A stretch of 64,000 nt of DNA from Brevundimonas subvibrioides ATCC 15264 (GTDB lineage Bacteria > Pseudomonadota > Alphaproteobacteria > Caulobacterales > Caulobacteraceae), in contig NC_014375.1 of assembly GCF_000144605.1 (NCBI RefSeq), positions 186,001 to 250,000 on the forward strand. Reading direction: 5' to 3'. Both the position numbers and the translations under genes were made by a program. Position 1 is the stretch's first letter; each line of letters begins with the position of its first letter. Shown here one piece after another: positions 1-9,606 of this stretch. Under the pieces are notes generated by a model that had not been told where the DNA came from, made no database searches, and saw only the letters and a program-made list of their open reading frames with translations.

Positions 1-84
1 CGCGCGACCTGAGGCCGCAGTCCGCGGCGACTCGACCCCGTGCCCCCAGCCGCCACACTCGCCCGAGCCCCGAGAGGAAATCCC

Positions 85-990
85 ATGACCCTGCTGACCC
101 GTCCCGAAGGCCTGACCGCCGAAGACCTGAAACTGTCGCGCCGGGGCCTGGGGGCCCTGACGGTCGGGGCCGCCGTGTTTACCGGCTATGCGCCCGCCGC
201 CCTGTCGCAGTCGGCCCAGCCGATCGTCACCGATACCGCGGGGCTGGAGGTCGGCATGGTCACCTGTCCGGCCCCGGACGGGTTCGCCCTGCCGGCCTAT
301 GTCGCGCGCCCGGAAGGGGACGGCCCGTATCCCCTGGTCATCGTGGTGTCCGAGATCTTCGGCCTGCATGCCTATATCCAGGACGTCTGCCGCCGCCTGG
401 CCAAACAGGGCTACGCCGCCATCGCCCCGGCCTTCTTCGTGCGCGTCGAGGACCCCGCGCCCCTGACCGACTTCCAGCGCATCCAGGCGATCGTCGGCGC
501 CGCGGGCTACGAACAGGTCATGGGCGACATCGACGCCACCCTGGGCTGGGCCTCGGGCCAGCTATGGGCCAATGACGACAAGGTGGGCATCACCGGCTTC
601 TGCTGGGGCGGCAAGGTCGTCTGGCAGGCCGCGGCGCGCTTCGCCGCCATCGACGCGGGGGTGGCCTGGTACGGCCGCCTGGCCCCCTCGCCGACCGCGA
701 CCCCGGCCCAGATCGAGAGCGGCCGCCCGTATCCCGTCGATCTGGCGGCCGACCTGAAGGGCGTGGTGATCGGCAACTACGGCGGGCTGGACCAGGGCAT
801 CCCCAATGACACGGTCGCCGCGATGCAGGCGGCCCTGACCACGGCCGGCGCGACCGAAAGCGGCATCAAGCTGTATCCCGACGCCGAGCACGGCTTTCAC
901 GCCGACTACCGCCCCAGCTACAACGCCGCCGACGCCGCTGACGGCTGGGCCCGCCTGACGGCCCTGTTCGAGGCGAAGCTGAAGGCCTAG
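85..990 (+). CDS. Dienelactone hydrolase family protein with N-terminal signal
   Basis: This is a 301-residue alpha/beta hydrolase of the dienelactone hydrolase (DLH) family. The start at 85 is preferred over an in-frame GTG at 40 because a purine-rich GAGAGGAAA lies just upstream of the ATG. The N-terminus carries a twin-arginine-like SRRGLGAL stretch (about residues 18-25) followed by a hydrophobic run ending in AALSQ near residue 42, so export is likely, possibly by the Tat route. The catalytic triad can be read as Cys173 in GFCWGG, Asp236 in GGLDQG and His269 in EHGFH. DLH enzymes hydrolyse dienelactones or related esters; the substrate here cannot be told. It converges on grpE, whose stop lies 9 bases beyond its own. 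Confidence 0.88.
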   Translation: MTLLTRPEGLTAEDLKLSRRGLGALTVGAAVFTGYAPAALSQSAQPIVTDTAGLEVGMVTCPAPDGFALPAYVARPEGDGPYPLVIVVSEIFGLHAYIQDVCRRLAKQGYAAIAPAFFVRVEDPAPLTDFQRIQAIVGAAGYEQVMGDIDATLGWASGQLWANDDKVGITGFCWGGKVVWQAAARFAAIDAGVAWYGRLAPSPTATPAQIESGRPYPVDLAADLKGVVIGNYGGLDQGIPNDTVAAMQAALTTAGATESGIKLYPDAEHGFHADYRPSYNAADAADGWARLTALFEAKLKA

Positions 991-999
991 GTCGAACCC

Positions 1000-1629
1000 C
1001 TAGGCCTGGCCGTCGAAGGTGCCGCCGCTGCCGTCCGGCGCGGCGGCATAGGGGTTCGCGCCCTGGGCCCCGGAGCCCTTGGCCGCCACCACGACCATGG
1101 CGGGGCGCACCGTACGCCCGAACAGCTCGTATCCCGCCTGCATCGTCTGCAGGACGGTGCCGCCGGGGGCCTCGGTCGAGGGCTGTTCCATCATGGCCTG
1201 ATGCAGGTGCGGATCGAAGGCGTCGCCCAGGCCCGGGGCCAGCCGCTTCAGCCCGTTGGTCTCGAACGCCTGCAGCAGGGACTTCTGGGTCAGCTCCAGC
1301 CCGTTGATCAGGCCCGCCGCGGCACTGTCCGCATCCTTGGGCGCCGCCATCAGGGCGCGCTCCAGATTGTCGGCCACGCCCAGCAGGTCCTTGGCGAAGC
1401 GCTGGATGGCGAAGGCCCGCGCGTCGTTCATCTGGGTTTCGGTGCGCCGCTTGACGTTGTCAGCCTCGGCCGCCGCCCGCATGGCGCGGTCCTTCCACAG
1501 ATCGCGGTCGGCGATCATGGCGTCCAGCGGGGCCAGGTTGTCCGGATCGGCGTCCAGACCGGCCTCGGCATTGGCCAGGGCCTCGTCCAGCTGGGCTTCG
1601 AGATCGTTCGGGTTGGTCGTATCGGTCAC
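1000..1629 (-). CDS. grpE: Co-chaperone GrpE, DnaK nucleotide exchange factor
   Basis: The 209-residue protein fits GrpE in length and layout: an acidic N-terminus, a long helical region (about residues 25-90, with the typical [20 protein letters not shown] segment) and a beta-rich C-terminal domain containing FDPHLHQAM and [14 protein letters not shown]. GrpE releases ADP from DnaK during protein folding in the cytoplasm. The start is a GTG whose bases overlap the TGA of the upstream hrcA gene (GTGA), so the two genes are translationally coupled, in the usual hrcA-grpE order. Confidence 0.97.
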   Translation of the reverse strand: MTDTTNPNDLEAQLDEALANAEAGLDADPDNLAPLDAMIADRDLWKDRAMRAAAEADNVKRRTETQMNDARAFAIQRFAKDLLGVADNLERALMAAPKDADSAAAGLINGLELTQKSLLQAFETNGLKRLAPGLGDAFDPHLHQAMMEQPSTEAPGGTVLQTMQAGYELFGRTVRPAMVVVAAKGSGAQGANPYAAAPDGSGGTFDGQA

Positions 1630-2729
1630 GTGTCTTGTCCGTCCAGTATGCGGCCCAGCACCCGGGCGGTGTAGTCCACCAACGGGATGATGCGGGCATA
1701 GTTCAGTCGAGCGGGTCCGATCACGCCGATGGCGCCCAGAACCCGCTGGCGGCCCGTCATATAGGGTGCTGCGACCACAGCGGAACCCGAAAGCGAAAAC
1801 AACCGCGTCTCCGCCCCGATAAAGATGCGCACCCCCTGGGCCGCATTGACCCCGTCCAGCAAGCCGATCAGCTGTTCCTTCTGTTCCAGGTCGTCGAACA
1901 GGACGCGCACCCGTTCCAGATCCTCGCTGGCGCCGGCGTCCTGCAGCAGGTTGGCGCGGCCGCGCACGATCAGCGACCGCTCCCGGTCCGGCCCGCCCGA
2001 CCAGGCCGCCAGACCGTCCTCGACCAGCCGGGCGGCGGCGGCGTTCAGCTCCTGGCGCGCGGCGGCCAGCTCGGCCCCCATCTCGCTGCGCGCCTCGGCC
2101 AGCGGCCGGCCCTTGAGCCGCGCGTTCAGGAAGTTGGAGGCCTCCTGCAGGGTCGAGGGCGTCACCCCCGCCGCCAGGGTCATGATCCGGTTCTCGACCG
2201 AGCCGTCGTCGCCGACCAGCACCGCCAGGGCCTGATCGGTCCCCAGCGCCACGAACTCGACATGCTTGACCCCGGCGTCGCGGATCGGGGTCGCCACGAT
2301 CCCCGCGCCCCCGGCCAGCCCGGACAGCAGCGACGTCGCCTCGTCCAGCGCCTCCTCGAACCCCTTGCCGCGTCCGGCAAGCCGCCCGTCGATCTCGCGG
2401 CGCTCCTCGGTGCCGATGTCGCCGATCTCGAGCAGGCCGTCGACGAACAGCCTGAGGCCCGCGTGGGTCGGGATCCGCCCGGCCGACGTATGCGGTGCCG
2501 CCAGCAACCCCGCCAGCGTCAGGTCCTGCATCGTGTTCCGGATCGAAGCGGGCGACAGCTGCACCCCGCCGCGCGAGACCGTGCGCGATCCGACCGGCTC
2601 GCCCGTCTCCAGATAGGTCTCCACCACCCGCCGGAAGATGTCGCGGGCGCGCGCGTCCAGCGCCGTCAGCCCGGCCGCGGGGCCGGCCTGGTTGGCGAAC
2701 GGGGACGGGTGGGGGGCATACAGGCTCAC
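1626..2729 (-). CDS. hrcA: Heat-inducible transcription repressor HrcA
   Basis: This 367-residue protein has the N-terminal winged helix of HrcA ([20 protein letters not shown], then [16 protein letters not shown]), the family motif SAGRIPT near residue 85, and the long GAF-like C-terminal part. HrcA represses groESL and related heat-shock genes through CIRCE operators. I placed the start at the GTG of VSLYAPHP because a GAAAGG ribosome-binding site lies directly upstream; an ATG 126 bases further upstream would run into the divergent rph gene. I see no CIRCE palindrome in the 64-base gap to rph, so autoregulation is not evident here. It is coupled to grpE by a 4-base overlap. Confidence 0.95.
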   Translation of the reverse strand: MSLYAPHPSPFANQAGPAAGLTALDARARDIFRRVVETYLETGEPVGSRTVSRGGVQLSPASIRNTMQDLTLAGLLAAPHTSAGRIPTHAGLRLFVDGLLEIGDIGTEERREIDGRLAGRGKGFEEALDEATSLLSGLAGGAGIVATPIRDAGVKHVEFVALGTDQALAVLVGDDGSVENRIMTLAAGVTPSTLQEASNFLNARLKGRPLAEARSEMGAELAAARQELNAAAARLVEDGLAAWSGGPDRERSLIVRGRANLLQDAGASEDLERVRVLFDDLEQKEQLIGLLDGVNAAQGVRIFIGAETRLFSLSGSAVVAAPYMTGRQRVLGAIGVIGPARLNYARIIPLVDYTARVLGRILDGQDT

Positions 2730-2793
2730 CCTTTCAGGATAAGCAGCCCGGCCCGATACGCCAACGCATTCGCACGTCCTCAGGAAATCCCCC

Positions 2794-3522
2794 ATGCGCC
2801 CCTCCGACCGCACCCCCGAACAGCTCCGCGCCGTGACGCTGGAGACCGGCGTCAACCGCTATGCCGAGGGCTCCTGCCTGGTCTCGTTCGGCCATACGAA
2901 GGTGCTGGTGACCGCCTCGGTCGAGGAGAACGTCCCCGGCTGGATGCGGGGCAAGGGCGCGGGCTGGGTCACGGCCGAATACGGCATGCTGCCCCGCGCC
3001 ACCCACACCCGCGGCCGCCGCGAGGCCGCCGCGGGCAAGCAGACGGGCCGGACGCAGGAAATTCAACGGTTGATCGGCCGCAGCCTTCGCGCCGTCGTCG
3101 ACCTGAAGGCCCTCGGCGAGCGTCAGGTCCTGATCGACTGTGACGTCATCCAGGCCGACGGCGGCACCCGCACCGCCTCCATCACCGGGGCCTGGGTCGC
3201 CATGGCCACGGCGCTGAACTACCTGCGCGCCGAGGGCGTGATGAAGGTCGATCCGATCCTGGACCAGGTCGCCGCCGTCTCCTGCGGGATCTTCGCCGAC
3301 ACGCCCGTTCTGGACCTCGACTACGAGGAAGACTCCAACGCCGAGGCCGACGGCAACTTCGTCCTGACCGGATCGGGCACCATCGTCGAGATCCAGGCGA
3401 CCGGCGAGAAGCGCGGCTTCAGCCGTCCCGAGTTCGACCGGCTGTTCCAGCTGGCTGAACTGGGCTGCAACGACCTGTTCGCGTTGCAGCGCGCCGCCGT
3501 GGCCGCGGCCGCCGCGCGCTAG
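2794..3522 (+). CDS. rph: Ribonuclease PH
   Basis: The 242-residue protein matches RNase PH end to end: [11 protein letters not shown] at the N-terminus, [20 protein letters not shown], the phosphate-binding [20 protein letters not shown] region (about residues 71-90), the [15 protein letters not shown] segment and a C-terminal [15 protein letters not shown]. RNase PH is a phosphorolytic 3'-to-5' exoribonuclease that trims tRNA 3' ends. The gene is divergent from hrcA-grpE. The rdgB and hemW genes that follow rph in some relatives are not adjacent; two small unrelated genes follow instead. Confidence 0.97.
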   Translation: MRPSDRTPEQLRAVTLETGVNRYAEGSCLVSFGHTKVLVTASVEENVPGWMRGKGAGWVTAEYGMLPRATHTRGRREAAAGKQTGRTQEIQRLIGRSLRAVVDLKALGERQVLIDCDVIQADGGTRTASITGAWVAMATALNYLRAEGVMKVDPILDQVAAVSCGIFADTPVLDLDYEEDSNAEADGNFVLTGSGTIVEIQATGEKRGFSRPEFDRLFQLAELGCNDLFALQRAAVAAAAAR

Positions 3523-3600
3523 AACGGGAGATCGAGGCAGGGGGCTTTGCAGAGGGCGGGAAGCGGCGCATCGTCGCGCTTTCCCGCCCGGAGACGGCCC

Positions 3601-3990
3601 ATGACCCGCCTGACCGCGTCCCTCGCCCTGATCGCCGCCCTTGCCCTGGCCGCCTGCCAGCCACCGGCCGACGCGCCTGCGACGGAGACCTCTTCCGACG
3701 CGGCCGTCGCTCCGGTCCAGTCGACGGCCGAGATGCCCGCCGATGCGCCGCCCCAGGAAGAGGCCATGGCACCGGAAGGCGAACCGTCCGCCGCGGCGGC
3801 CGGAAGCTGCACCGCCGAGGTCGGCGAGGCGGCGGCCGTGCGACTGGCCGAGCGCTGCACCATGGTCAGCCCGGCCAGCCACCCGCCCTGCAACCCCGAC
3901 AACGCCTGCGCCCTGATCCAGGGCGAGATCGACCGCGCCTGCGGCCAGTATGGTCCTGGCGAGACCAAGCCTGGCGAGTGCTCTGCGTGA
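3601..3990 (+). CDS. Small cysteine-rich lipoprotein, function unknown
   Basis: This 129-residue protein begins with a short lipoprotein signal (MTRLTASLALIAALALAAC), with the lipobox LAAC placing the acylated Cys at residue 19. An alanine/proline-rich linker of about 45 residues follows. The C-terminal 65 residues contain several cysteines (SCTAEVG, ERCTMVS, HPPCNPDNACALI, DRACGQYG, GECSA) that could form disulfides in the periplasm. I chose the ATG at 3601 because it starts the signal peptide exactly; an upstream in-frame start would add a charged extension. I do not recognise the family beyond Caulobacteraceae-type hypothetical proteins. Confidence 0.75.
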   Translation: MTRLTASLALIAALALAACQPPADAPATETSSDAAVAPVQSTAEMPADAPPQEEAMAPEGEPSAAAAGSCTAEVGEAAAVRLAERCTMVSPASHPPCNPDNACALIQGEIDRACGQYGPGETKPGECSA

Positions 3991-3999
3991 TCGCCTGAC

Positions 4000-4458
4000 G
4001 TGAGAGTGGGCGAACCTCTATCTCCGGAGGAGACCGCACGCCGCGCTCCGCTGTGGGTCGCCCTTTCCGACCTGTTTCTCGATACGGAGATCCAGGCCGT
4101 TCACTATGAGGGGATTCTCAAGGCAGCACGTTCCGGCGGCTTTGAACCGAACGAGGTGATCGGGATACTGAACGAAGAGGTGGCGCCCGTCCTCGGCTTC
4201 AATCTCATGCAGATCGCCGGAGAGTGGGCCATGTTCGACCCTGATTGGGTCGTGAGCCGGGTGAGCGCCCGCCTGGCAACGAAGCCGGCAAGACACTTGC
4301 TCAAGCTTCGGCGGTGGCCCGAGCTTGAACGAGTCCTGAAAGGCGATTCGATAGAGCAGGTCCTGGCCGCCGAAGGCGGTCGAAAGACGCCAAACGCCCA
4401 TCTGGTCTGGTGGGTCTTGGCTGCCGCCCTGATAGCTGTGGTCGCCTGGCACCTGTGA
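4000..4458 (+). CDS. DUF7079-like protein with C-terminal membrane anchor
   Basis: A 152-residue protein starting at a GTG nine bases after the preceding stop. Residues about 10-95 (RRAPLWVALSDLFLDTEI ... VAPVLGFNLMQIAGEWAMFD) resemble a family of small uncharacterised proteins I know as DUF7079; the match is from memory and should be checked. The last 20 residues (LVWWVLAAALIAVVAWHL) form one hydrophobic helix, so the protein is probably a tail-anchored membrane protein facing the cytoplasm. Base composition is slightly less GC-biased than its neighbours. No function can be assigned. Confidence 0.65.
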   Translation: MRVGEPLSPEETARRAPLWVALSDLFLDTEIQAVHYEGILKAARSGGFEPNEVIGILNEEVAPVLGFNLMQIAGEWAMFDPDWVVSRVSARLATKPARHLLKLRRWPELERVLKGDSIEQVLAAEGGRKTPNAHLVWWVLAAALIAVVAWHL

Positions 4459-4466
4459 CGCCATAG

Positions 4467-4500
4467 AAAAGGCCCCGCTGTCGCCAGCGGGGCCTCGTTT
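4467..4500. terminator. Bidirectional intrinsic terminator between a plus-strand gene and pnp
   Basis: A perfect 10-bp stem, GGCCCCGCTG / CAGCGGGGCC, spans 4471-4480 and 4485-4494 with a TCGC loop. It is flanked by AAAA on the left (a TTTT tract for minus-strand transcripts, so a strong terminator for pnp) and by TCGTTTTC on the right (weaker, for the plus-strand gene ending at 4458). Its position between two convergent genes fits shared use. Confidence 0.85.
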
Positions 4501-4522
4501 CATTCAGCGATGACGCGACGGA

Positions 4523-6769
4523 TCAGTCGCGACGGCTGCGGCCGCGACCGCGATCGCCACCACGGTCTCCGCCGCCTTCACGCTTCTTGCCGCCACCGCC
4601 GGTGTCTTCCGTCAGGGGGGCTTCGCCGCGTTCGGCGCGCTCGGCATTGATCTTGTCGGTCAGGTCCTCACCCGTCGACTGGTCGACGACCTTCATCGAC
4701 AGCTTGGTCTTGCCGCGATCGTCGAAGCCCAGGAACTTGACCTTGACCTCCTGGCCTTCCGACAGGACGTCGGCCGGGTTGGCGACGCGTTCCAGAGCGA
4801 TCTGGGACACGTGGACCAGGCCGTCCTTGGCCCCGAAGAAGTTCACGAAGGCGCCGAAGTCGACGACCTTCACGACCTTGCCGGAGTAGATCATGCCGGG
4901 CTCGGGCTCGGACACGATGGACGAGATCCAATTCTTGGCGGCGTCGATCTTCTCTTGATCCGAGGCAGCGATCTTCACCGTGCCGTCGTCCTCGATATTG
5001 ATCTTGGCGCCGGTCTTCTCGACGATCTCGCGGATGATCTTGCCGCCGGTGCCGATGATGTCGCGGATCTTGTCGACCGGGACCTTGATGGATTCGATCT
5101 TCGGCGCGTATTCGCCCAGCTCGGTGCGGGCGCCGTCGATGGCCTTGTCCATCTCGTCGAGGATGTGAAGACGGCCGGCCGAGGCCTGGGCGATCGCCTT
5201 CTTCATGATCTCTTCGGTGATGCCGGCGACCTTGATGTCCATCTGCAGCGAGGTGATGCCGTCACGCGTGCCGGCGACCTTGAAGTCCATGTCGCCCAGG
5301 TGATCTTCGTCACCCAGGATGTCGGACAGGATGGCGAACTCGCCCGACGGCTCCAGGATCAGGCCCATGGCGATGCCCGAGACGGGCTTCTTCAGGGGCA
5401 CGCCCGCGTCCATCAGCGCCAGCGAGGCGCCGCAGACCGAAGCCATGGAGGACGAACCGTTGGACTCGGTGATCTCCGACACGATGCGGATCGTGTAGGG
5501 GAATTCTTCCGAGGTCGGCAGCATCGGACGGATCGCCCGCCAGGCCAGCTTGCCGTGACCGATTTCCCGACGGCCCGCGCCGCCCATACGACCGGTCTCG
5601 CCGACCGAGTAGGGAGGGAAGTTGTAGTGCAGGAGGAACTTCTCCTTGTACGTCCCGGCCAGGGAGTCGACGTATTGCTCGTCCTCGCCGGTGCCCAGGG
5701 TGGCGACCACGATGGCTTGCGTTTCACCGCGGGTGAACAGAGCCGAACCGTGGGTGCGCGGGAAGATGCCGACTTCCGAGACGATGTCGCGGACCTTGTC
5801 GAGCGCACGACCGTCAACGCGATGGGCATTGTCGATGATGTCGCGACGCAGAACGTGGGCTTCGCATTCCTTCCAGGCGACGCCGAACTTGGCGGAATCG
5901 ACGCCGTCCGGGTTCTCGTCGGTCTTCACCAGAGCGGCCGAGGCCTTCTTCTTGGCGGCACCGACGGCTTCATGACGGGCATGCTTGCCGGGGTGGGTGT
6001 AGGCGGCCTTGATGTCCTCGCCGACCAGCGACTGGATCTGGGTGACGACGCCCGAGTGATCCTCGGCCTGGAAGTCGAACGGATCCTTGGCGGCGTGCTC
6101 GGCCATCTCGATGATGGCGTCGATCACGGGCTGCATGCCGCGGTGGGCGAACATCAGGGCGTCCAGCATGACCTGCTCGGACAGTTCCTTGGCTTCGGAT
6201 TCGACCATCATCAGGGCGTCCGAGGTGCCGGCCACGACCAGGTCGAGCTGGCTGTCGGGCATCTGGTCCAGGGTCGGGTTCAGCACGAACTCGCCGTCGA
6301 TGTAGCCGACGCGCGCGGCGCCGATCGGGCCCATGAAGGGGACGCCCGACAGGGTCAGGGCGGCGGAGGTGGCGACCATGCCGACGATGTCGGGATCGTT
6401 CTCGAGGTCGTGCTGCAGCACGGTGATGACGACCTGGGTCTCGTTCTTGAAGCCCTTGACGAACAGCGGGCGGATCGGACGGTCGATCAGGCGGCTGACC
6501 AGGGTTTCCTTCTCGGTCGGACGGCCTTCACGCTTGAAATAGCCACCCGGGATCTTGCCGGCGGCGAAGGTCTTTTCCTGGTAGTTGACGGTCAGCGGGA
6601 AGAAATCCAGGCCCGGCTTGGGCGCGCGACCGTAGACGACGGTGGCCAGGACGATGGTCTCGCCATAGGTGGCCAGGACGGCGCCGTCGGCCTGGCGGGC
6701 GATGCGGCCCGTTTCCAGGGTCAGCGGGCGGCCAGCCCAGTCGATCGTCTTGCGTTTGATATCGAACAT
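4523..6769 (-). CDS. pnp: Polyribonucleotide nucleotidyltransferase (PNPase)
   Basis: The 748-residue protein starts at the ATG of [11 protein letters not shown]. It contains the two RNase PH-like cores (first about residues 10-140, second about 320-540, including [17 protein letters not shown]), a KH domain (about 555-620, [15 protein letters not shown]) and an S1 domain (about 625-695, [15 protein letters not shown]). The tail, rich in Gly, Arg and Glu, is longer than in E. coli. PNPase degrades RNA phosphorolytically from the 3' end and joins RNase E in the alphaproteobacterial degradosome. It sits 247 bases downstream of rpsO in the common rpsO-pnp order. Confidence 0.98.
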   Translation of the reverse strand: MFDIKRKTIDWAGRPLTLETGRIARQADGAVLATYGETIVLATVVYGRAPKPGLDFFPLTVNYQEKTFAAGKIPGGYFKREGRPTEKETLVSRLIDRPIRPLFVKGFKNETQVVITVLQHDLENDPDIVGMVATSAALTLSGVPFMGPIGAARVGYIDGEFVLNPTLDQMPDSQLDLVVAGTSDALMMVESEAKELSEQVMLDALMFAHRGMQPVIDAIIEMAEHAAKDPFDFQAEDHSGVVTQIQSLVGEDIKAAYTHPGKHARHEAVGAAKKKASAALVKTDENPDGVDSAKFGVAWKECEAHVLRRDIIDNAHRVDGRALDKVRDIVSEVGIFPRTHGSALFTRGETQAIVVATLGTGEDEQYVDSLAGTYKEKFLLHYNFPPYSVGETGRMGGAGRREIGHGKLAWRAIRPMLPTSEEFPYTIRIVSEITESNGSSSMASVCGASLALMDAGVPLKKPVSGIAMGLILEPSGEFAILSDILGDEDHLGDMDFKVAGTRDGITSLQMDIKVAGITEEIMKKAIAQASAGRLHILDEMDKAIDGARTELGEYAPKIESIKVPVDKIRDIIGTGGKIIREIVEKTGAKINIEDDGTVKIAASDQEKIDAAKNWISSIVSEPEPGMIYSGKVVKVVDFGAFVNFFGAKDGLVHVSQIALERVANPADVLSEGQEVKVKFLGFDDRGKTKLSMKVVDQSTGEDLTDKINAERAERGEAPLTEDTGGGGKKREGGGDRGGDRGRGRSRRD

Positions 6770-6965
6770 GTTTTCGTCTTTCGTATCCCGGGCGGCGTAT
6801 TCCGGCCGGGGTCCCATCAGTGGGTGCGGATGCGTCGGGTGTTCAGTCCTTCGATCCAGGAATCCCCCGCCCCATGGCGAACGGTTCCTAAGGAGAGGAC
6901 CGATCTGGCCCTCGCGTCAGTCTGCGCCGTACGTCCGGCGGCGCGCCGGTGGTCGTTAGGTACGG

Positions 6966-6997
6966 AAAGAGGCGCAGGCATGGCCCGCGCCTCAAAA
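6966..6997 (-). terminator. Hairpin after rpsO, possible partial terminator or RNase site
   Basis: On the minus strand GAGGCGC (6993-6987) pairs with GCGCCTC (6975-6969) around a GGGCC/CCT-containing loop, followed by TTTCC. It lies 20-50 bases after the rpsO stop. In other bacteria the rpsO-pnp spacer holds a terminator and processing hairpins; this one could serve either role. The rest of the 247-base spacer shows no clear feature. Confidence 0.5.
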
Positions 6998-7016
6998 CCG
7001 GTATCGCGAACCGCGC

Positions 7017-7286
7017 TTAGCGGCGCAGGTTCAGCTTGGTGATCAGAGCGGTGTAGCGCTCGCGATCGACCTTCACGAGGTGATCCAGAAGACGACGACG
7101 CTGCGAGACCATCTTGAGCAGGCCGCGGCGCGAGTGGTTGTCCTTCTTGTGGGTCTTGAAGTGCTCGGTGAGGTTGGCGATGCGCTCCGACAGGATCGCG
7201 ACCTGGACCTCGGCCGAACCGGTGTCGCCGGCGGAGCGGGCGTTCTCGGTGATGACTTCGTTCTTGCGTTCGGCAGTAATCGACAT
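7017..7286 (-). CDS. rpsO: 30S ribosomal protein S15
   Basis: The 89-residue protein is the standard size for S15 and contains the diagnostic [20 protein letters not shown] stretch and the C-terminal [17 protein letters not shown]15 binds 16S rRNA early in assembly of the small-subunit platform and commonly represses its own mRNA. A GTAGGAG-type ribosome-binding site (complement of 7294-7300) precedes the ATG. The gene follows truB by only 11 bases and precedes pnp, the widely conserved order. Confidence 0.98.
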   Translation of the reverse strand: MSITAERKNEVITENARSAGDTGSAEVQVAILSERIANLTEHFKTHKKDNHSRRGLLKMVSQRRRLLDHLVKVDRERYTALITKLNLRR

Positions 7287-7297
7287 CGGGTAAACTC

Positions 7298-8230
7298 CTA
7301 CAGGAGGTTGAAAACGCGGTCGGGTTCTAGCCGGCCGGCCCGCAACTGACCGAGAGCGACGAGGGTCTGACCCTGAAAGGCGGAAACGGTGCGCGAACCG
7401 TCCCGAAGGCGGCTCTTCAGCGTCTCGACCTGTCGGGGGAGCAGAACGATCGGTCGTCCCTGACGAAGCGAGAAGGCGTCCTGGTCCGTGACGGCCAACT
7501 CCGGGATGTCGTCCAGGGCGGTCGCAACGGGCAGTAGGCCTTCCAAGGCGGCGTCCCTATGCACCAGATCGGTCAGGAAATCCAGCGTGACGGCGTTCTC
7601 GACCGAAAACGGCCCCACCCGCTCGCGCCGCAGGGCCGAGACGTGCCCCTCGGCACCCAGCATCACCGCCAGGTCGCGCGCCAGCGACCGGACATAGACA
7701 CCCTTGCCCGTGCGGATGGTCAGTTCGACGTGGTCGGCGTCCGGCGCGTCGGTGACCTCGGCCGAATGGATGGTGACCCGGCGGCTCTCCAGTTCGAAGT
7801 CGGCCCCTTCGCGCGCCAGGTCATAGGCGCGCTGGCCGTCGACCTTGATGGCGCTGAAGCGCGGCGGGGTCTGGTCGATCTCGCCGACGAAGGCCGGCAG
7901 GGCCGCCCGCACCGCCTCGACCGGGGGCCGCACGTCGGAGCGGCCGATGATCTCGCCCTCGCGGTCGACGCTGTCGGTCGAGACGCCCCAGTTGATGGTG
8001 AAGCGATAGACCTTCTCGGCCTCCATCATGAAGGGCACGGTCTTGGTCGCCTCGCCGAGCGCGATCGGCAGGATGCCCGACGCCAGCGGATCCAGCGTCC
8101 CCGCATGGCCGGCCTTCTGCGCGTCGAACAGCCGGCGGACCTTCGACACCGCGTCGGTCGATCCCAGCTCGTAGGGCTTGTCCAGACACACCCAGCCGTT
8201 GACGACGAGGCCTTTTTTCCTGCGACCCAC
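7298..8230 (-). CDS. truB: tRNA pseudouridine(55) synthase TruB
   Basis: The 310-residue protein makes pseudouridine-55 in the T-loop of tRNAs. The catalytic aspartate is Asp47 in the [11 protein letters not shown] motif. Other family segments are NGWVCLDKP near the start, [15 protein letters not shown] and [17 protein letters not shown] place the start at a GTG (8230) preceded by GGGGAGGATTTAGTC; no Met codon occurs at the expected N-terminus, and the longer reading frame upstream is repeat sequence. The ribosome-binding site is the outer edge of the palindromic repeat that fills the rbfA-truB spacer. Confidence 0.95.
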   Translation of the reverse strand: MGRRKKGLVVNGWVCLDKPYELGSTDAVSKVRRLFDAQKAGHAGTLDPLASGILPIALGEATKTVPFMMEAEKVYRFTINWGVSTDSVDREGEIIGRSDVRPPVEAVRAALPAFVGEIDQTPPRFSAIKVDGQRAYDLAREGADFELESRRVTIHSAEVTDAPDADHVELTIRTGKGVYVRSLARDLAVMLGAEGHVSALRRERVGPFSVENAVTLDFLTDLVHRDAALEGLLPVATALDDIPELAVTDQDAFSLRQGRPIVLLPRQVETLKSRLRDGSRTVSAFQGQTLVALGQLRAGRLEPDRVFNLL

Positions 8231-8236
8231 GACTAA

Positions 8237-8416
8237 ATCCTCCCCCGCGCAGCGGGGGAGGGGGACCGCGAAGCGGTGGAGGGGGCGAAAGCAAGCAGGG
8301 TGTCCGGGGTCGCCCCCTCCACCACGACGCAAGCGCAATGCCTGTCCTCGGGCTCGGCGAAGCCGAGACCCGGGGGCGGTCCCCCTCCCCCGTTCGCTAC
8401 GCTCCGGGGGAGGATC
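8237..8416. repeat. Composite GC-rich palindromic repeat filling the rbfA-truB spacer
   Basis: The spacer is made almost entirely of two inverted copies of a unit that reads roughly CCTCCCCC, short palindrome, GGGGGAGGGGGACCGC, GAAG loop, GCGGTGGAGGGGGC. The left arm is 8237-8286 and the right arm about 8311-8416. The right edge contains the rbfA stop codon and the left edge supplies the Shine-Dalgarno sequence of truB. Related units occur at 10158-10330, 38758-38828 and 39326-39372, so this is a dispersed family of REP/BIME type, with strong stem-loop potential on either strand. Confidence 0.8.
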
Positions 8417-8858
8417 ATTCGTCTTCCTCGACCGGCGGCACGAAGGAGTCGGCCCGCACGCGCGGATCGTCCAGCAGCCGGTTCAGCCGCTCGGCGGCGG
8501 CGAAGCTCTCGTCGTGGCGGAATCGCAGGTCCGGGGTGAACCGCATGTCGATGTGCCGCCCCAGCGCCCCGCGCAGGAACTTGGCATGGGTGTTCAACGC
8601 CTTGACGATCTCGTCGATATGGCCGGCCGTGTCCGAGGTCTCGATCCCGGCCCCCAGCGGCTCGACGAAACAGGTGGCATGTTTCAGGTCGGGCGACAGC
8701 CGCACCTCGGTCACGGTCACCGACACCCCGATCAGGGCCGGATCGCGGATCTCGTTCTCGCGCATGACCTCGACCAGGGCATGGCGGATCATTTCCGAGG
8801 CGCGCAGCTGGCGCTGGCTGACCAGACCGGCGGTGGATTTGGATTTCTTGTTGGCCAT
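8415..8858 (-). CDS. rbfA: 30S ribosome-binding factor RbfA
   Basis: The 147-residue protein has the KH-like RbfA core: [39 protein letters not shown] and [10 protein letters not shown], then [23 protein letters not shown]. RbfA binds immature 30S subunits and helps finish 16S rRNA processing, notably under cold stress. Its acidic C-terminal tail (VPPVEEDE) ends at a TGA within the edge of a palindromic repeat. It lies between a DUF2459 gene and truB on the minus strand. Confidence 0.95.
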   Translation of the reverse strand: MANKKSKSTAGLVSQRQLRASEMIRHALVEVMRENEIRDPALIGVSVTVTEVRLSPDLKHATCFVEPLGAGIETSDTAGHIDEIVKALNTHAKFLRGALGRHIDMRFTPDLRFRHDESFAAAERLNRLLDDPRVRADSFVPPVEEDE

Positions 8859-8925
8859 GAACGGATCCTGTTCGCCGCCGGGGATCGGACCCGGGCTCGA
8901 AAAAGCGAAGGGGCGGGGTCTAGTC

Positions 8926-9606
8926 CTATGGGGCGGCGGTGTCCAATTGCGCCCGGTCGATCGCGGCGATCACCTCGCCCGCCGTCTCCGAGCGTTGCGG
9001 CCGGACGGGCAGGCCGCCCGCGTTCAGCACGCGCGCGGTCCAGCTGTTGCACAGATAGCCGATCCAGAAGTGCTCGCGGCTGGCGAAGAAGTGCGCCCCG
9101 TCGCCATCCCGCGCCACCGACAGCCGGGGGCGGCCCTCGATCAGCGACAGCGATCCCTCGACCCGCCGCGTCAGCCCCGCGAACCCGTCCGGTGTCAGGC
9201 GCAGGGTGCGCCGGGCGGCGGGCGGGAACCGCCGGGACGGATCGCCCGTCTCCGGGTCCAGCATCACCACCGAGGCGTTGCCGGGCCAGAAGAAGGCGCG
9301 CAGGCCGTCGGGAATCCGCGTCTCCATCGGGCTGGTGTCAATGAAGAATTTCGAGTCTCCCCAGCCGATCAGGATCCAGTCCCCCGCTCCGATCGACCGC
9401 GACGCCTCGGCCAGCGGCCCGCCCTGCGACTCCAGCGCCGCGCGCGGGACGGCGATGTCGGTGTGAAAGCCGTTGTTCAGCACATGGACGGTCACGCCGT
9501 CGGTCCCCCCGGCCAGCGACGCCGCATCGCCGGGCAGGGTCCAGGTCCACAAGGCCGCGACCAGCCCGAGCGCCCCGGCCAGCAGGAACCCGAACGCCCG
9601 CCCCAT
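8926..9606 (-). CDS. DUF2459 (TIGR02117-like) exported or membrane-anchored protein
   Basis: A 226-residue protein with one N-terminal hydrophobic helix (MGRAFGFLLAGALGLVAALW), probably an uncleaved anchor or signal. The body carries VTVHVLNNGFHTDIAVPR, IGAGDWILIGWGDSKFF and a C-terminal YLCNSWTARVLNAGGLPV. I associate these with the DUF2459 / TIGR02117 family, whose function is unknown. The ATG shares one base with the TGA of the preceding gene, so the pair is coupled. The two genes interrupt the usual infB-rbfA adjacency. Confidence 0.75.
   Translation of the reverse strand: MGRAFGFLLAGALGLVAALWTWTLPGDAASLAGGTDGVTVHVLNNGFHTDIAVPRAALESQGGPLAEASRSIGAGDWILIGWGDSKFFIDTSPMETRIPDGLRAFFWPGNASVVMLDPETGDPSRRFPPAARRTLRLTPDGFAGLTRRVEGSLSLIEGRPRLSVARDGDGAHFFASREHFWIGYLCNSWTARVLNAGGLPVRPQRSETAGEVIAAIDRAQLDTAAP

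Noticed and set aside
2730..2793. CIRCE operator upstream of hrcA
   Set aside because: No TTAGCACTC-N9-GAGTGCTAA-like palindrome is visible in the spacer.
4811..7042. A 743-codon open frame on the plus strand opposite pnp
   Set aside because: Antisense shadow of GC-rich coding sequence; its product is low-complexity and pnp accounts for the region.
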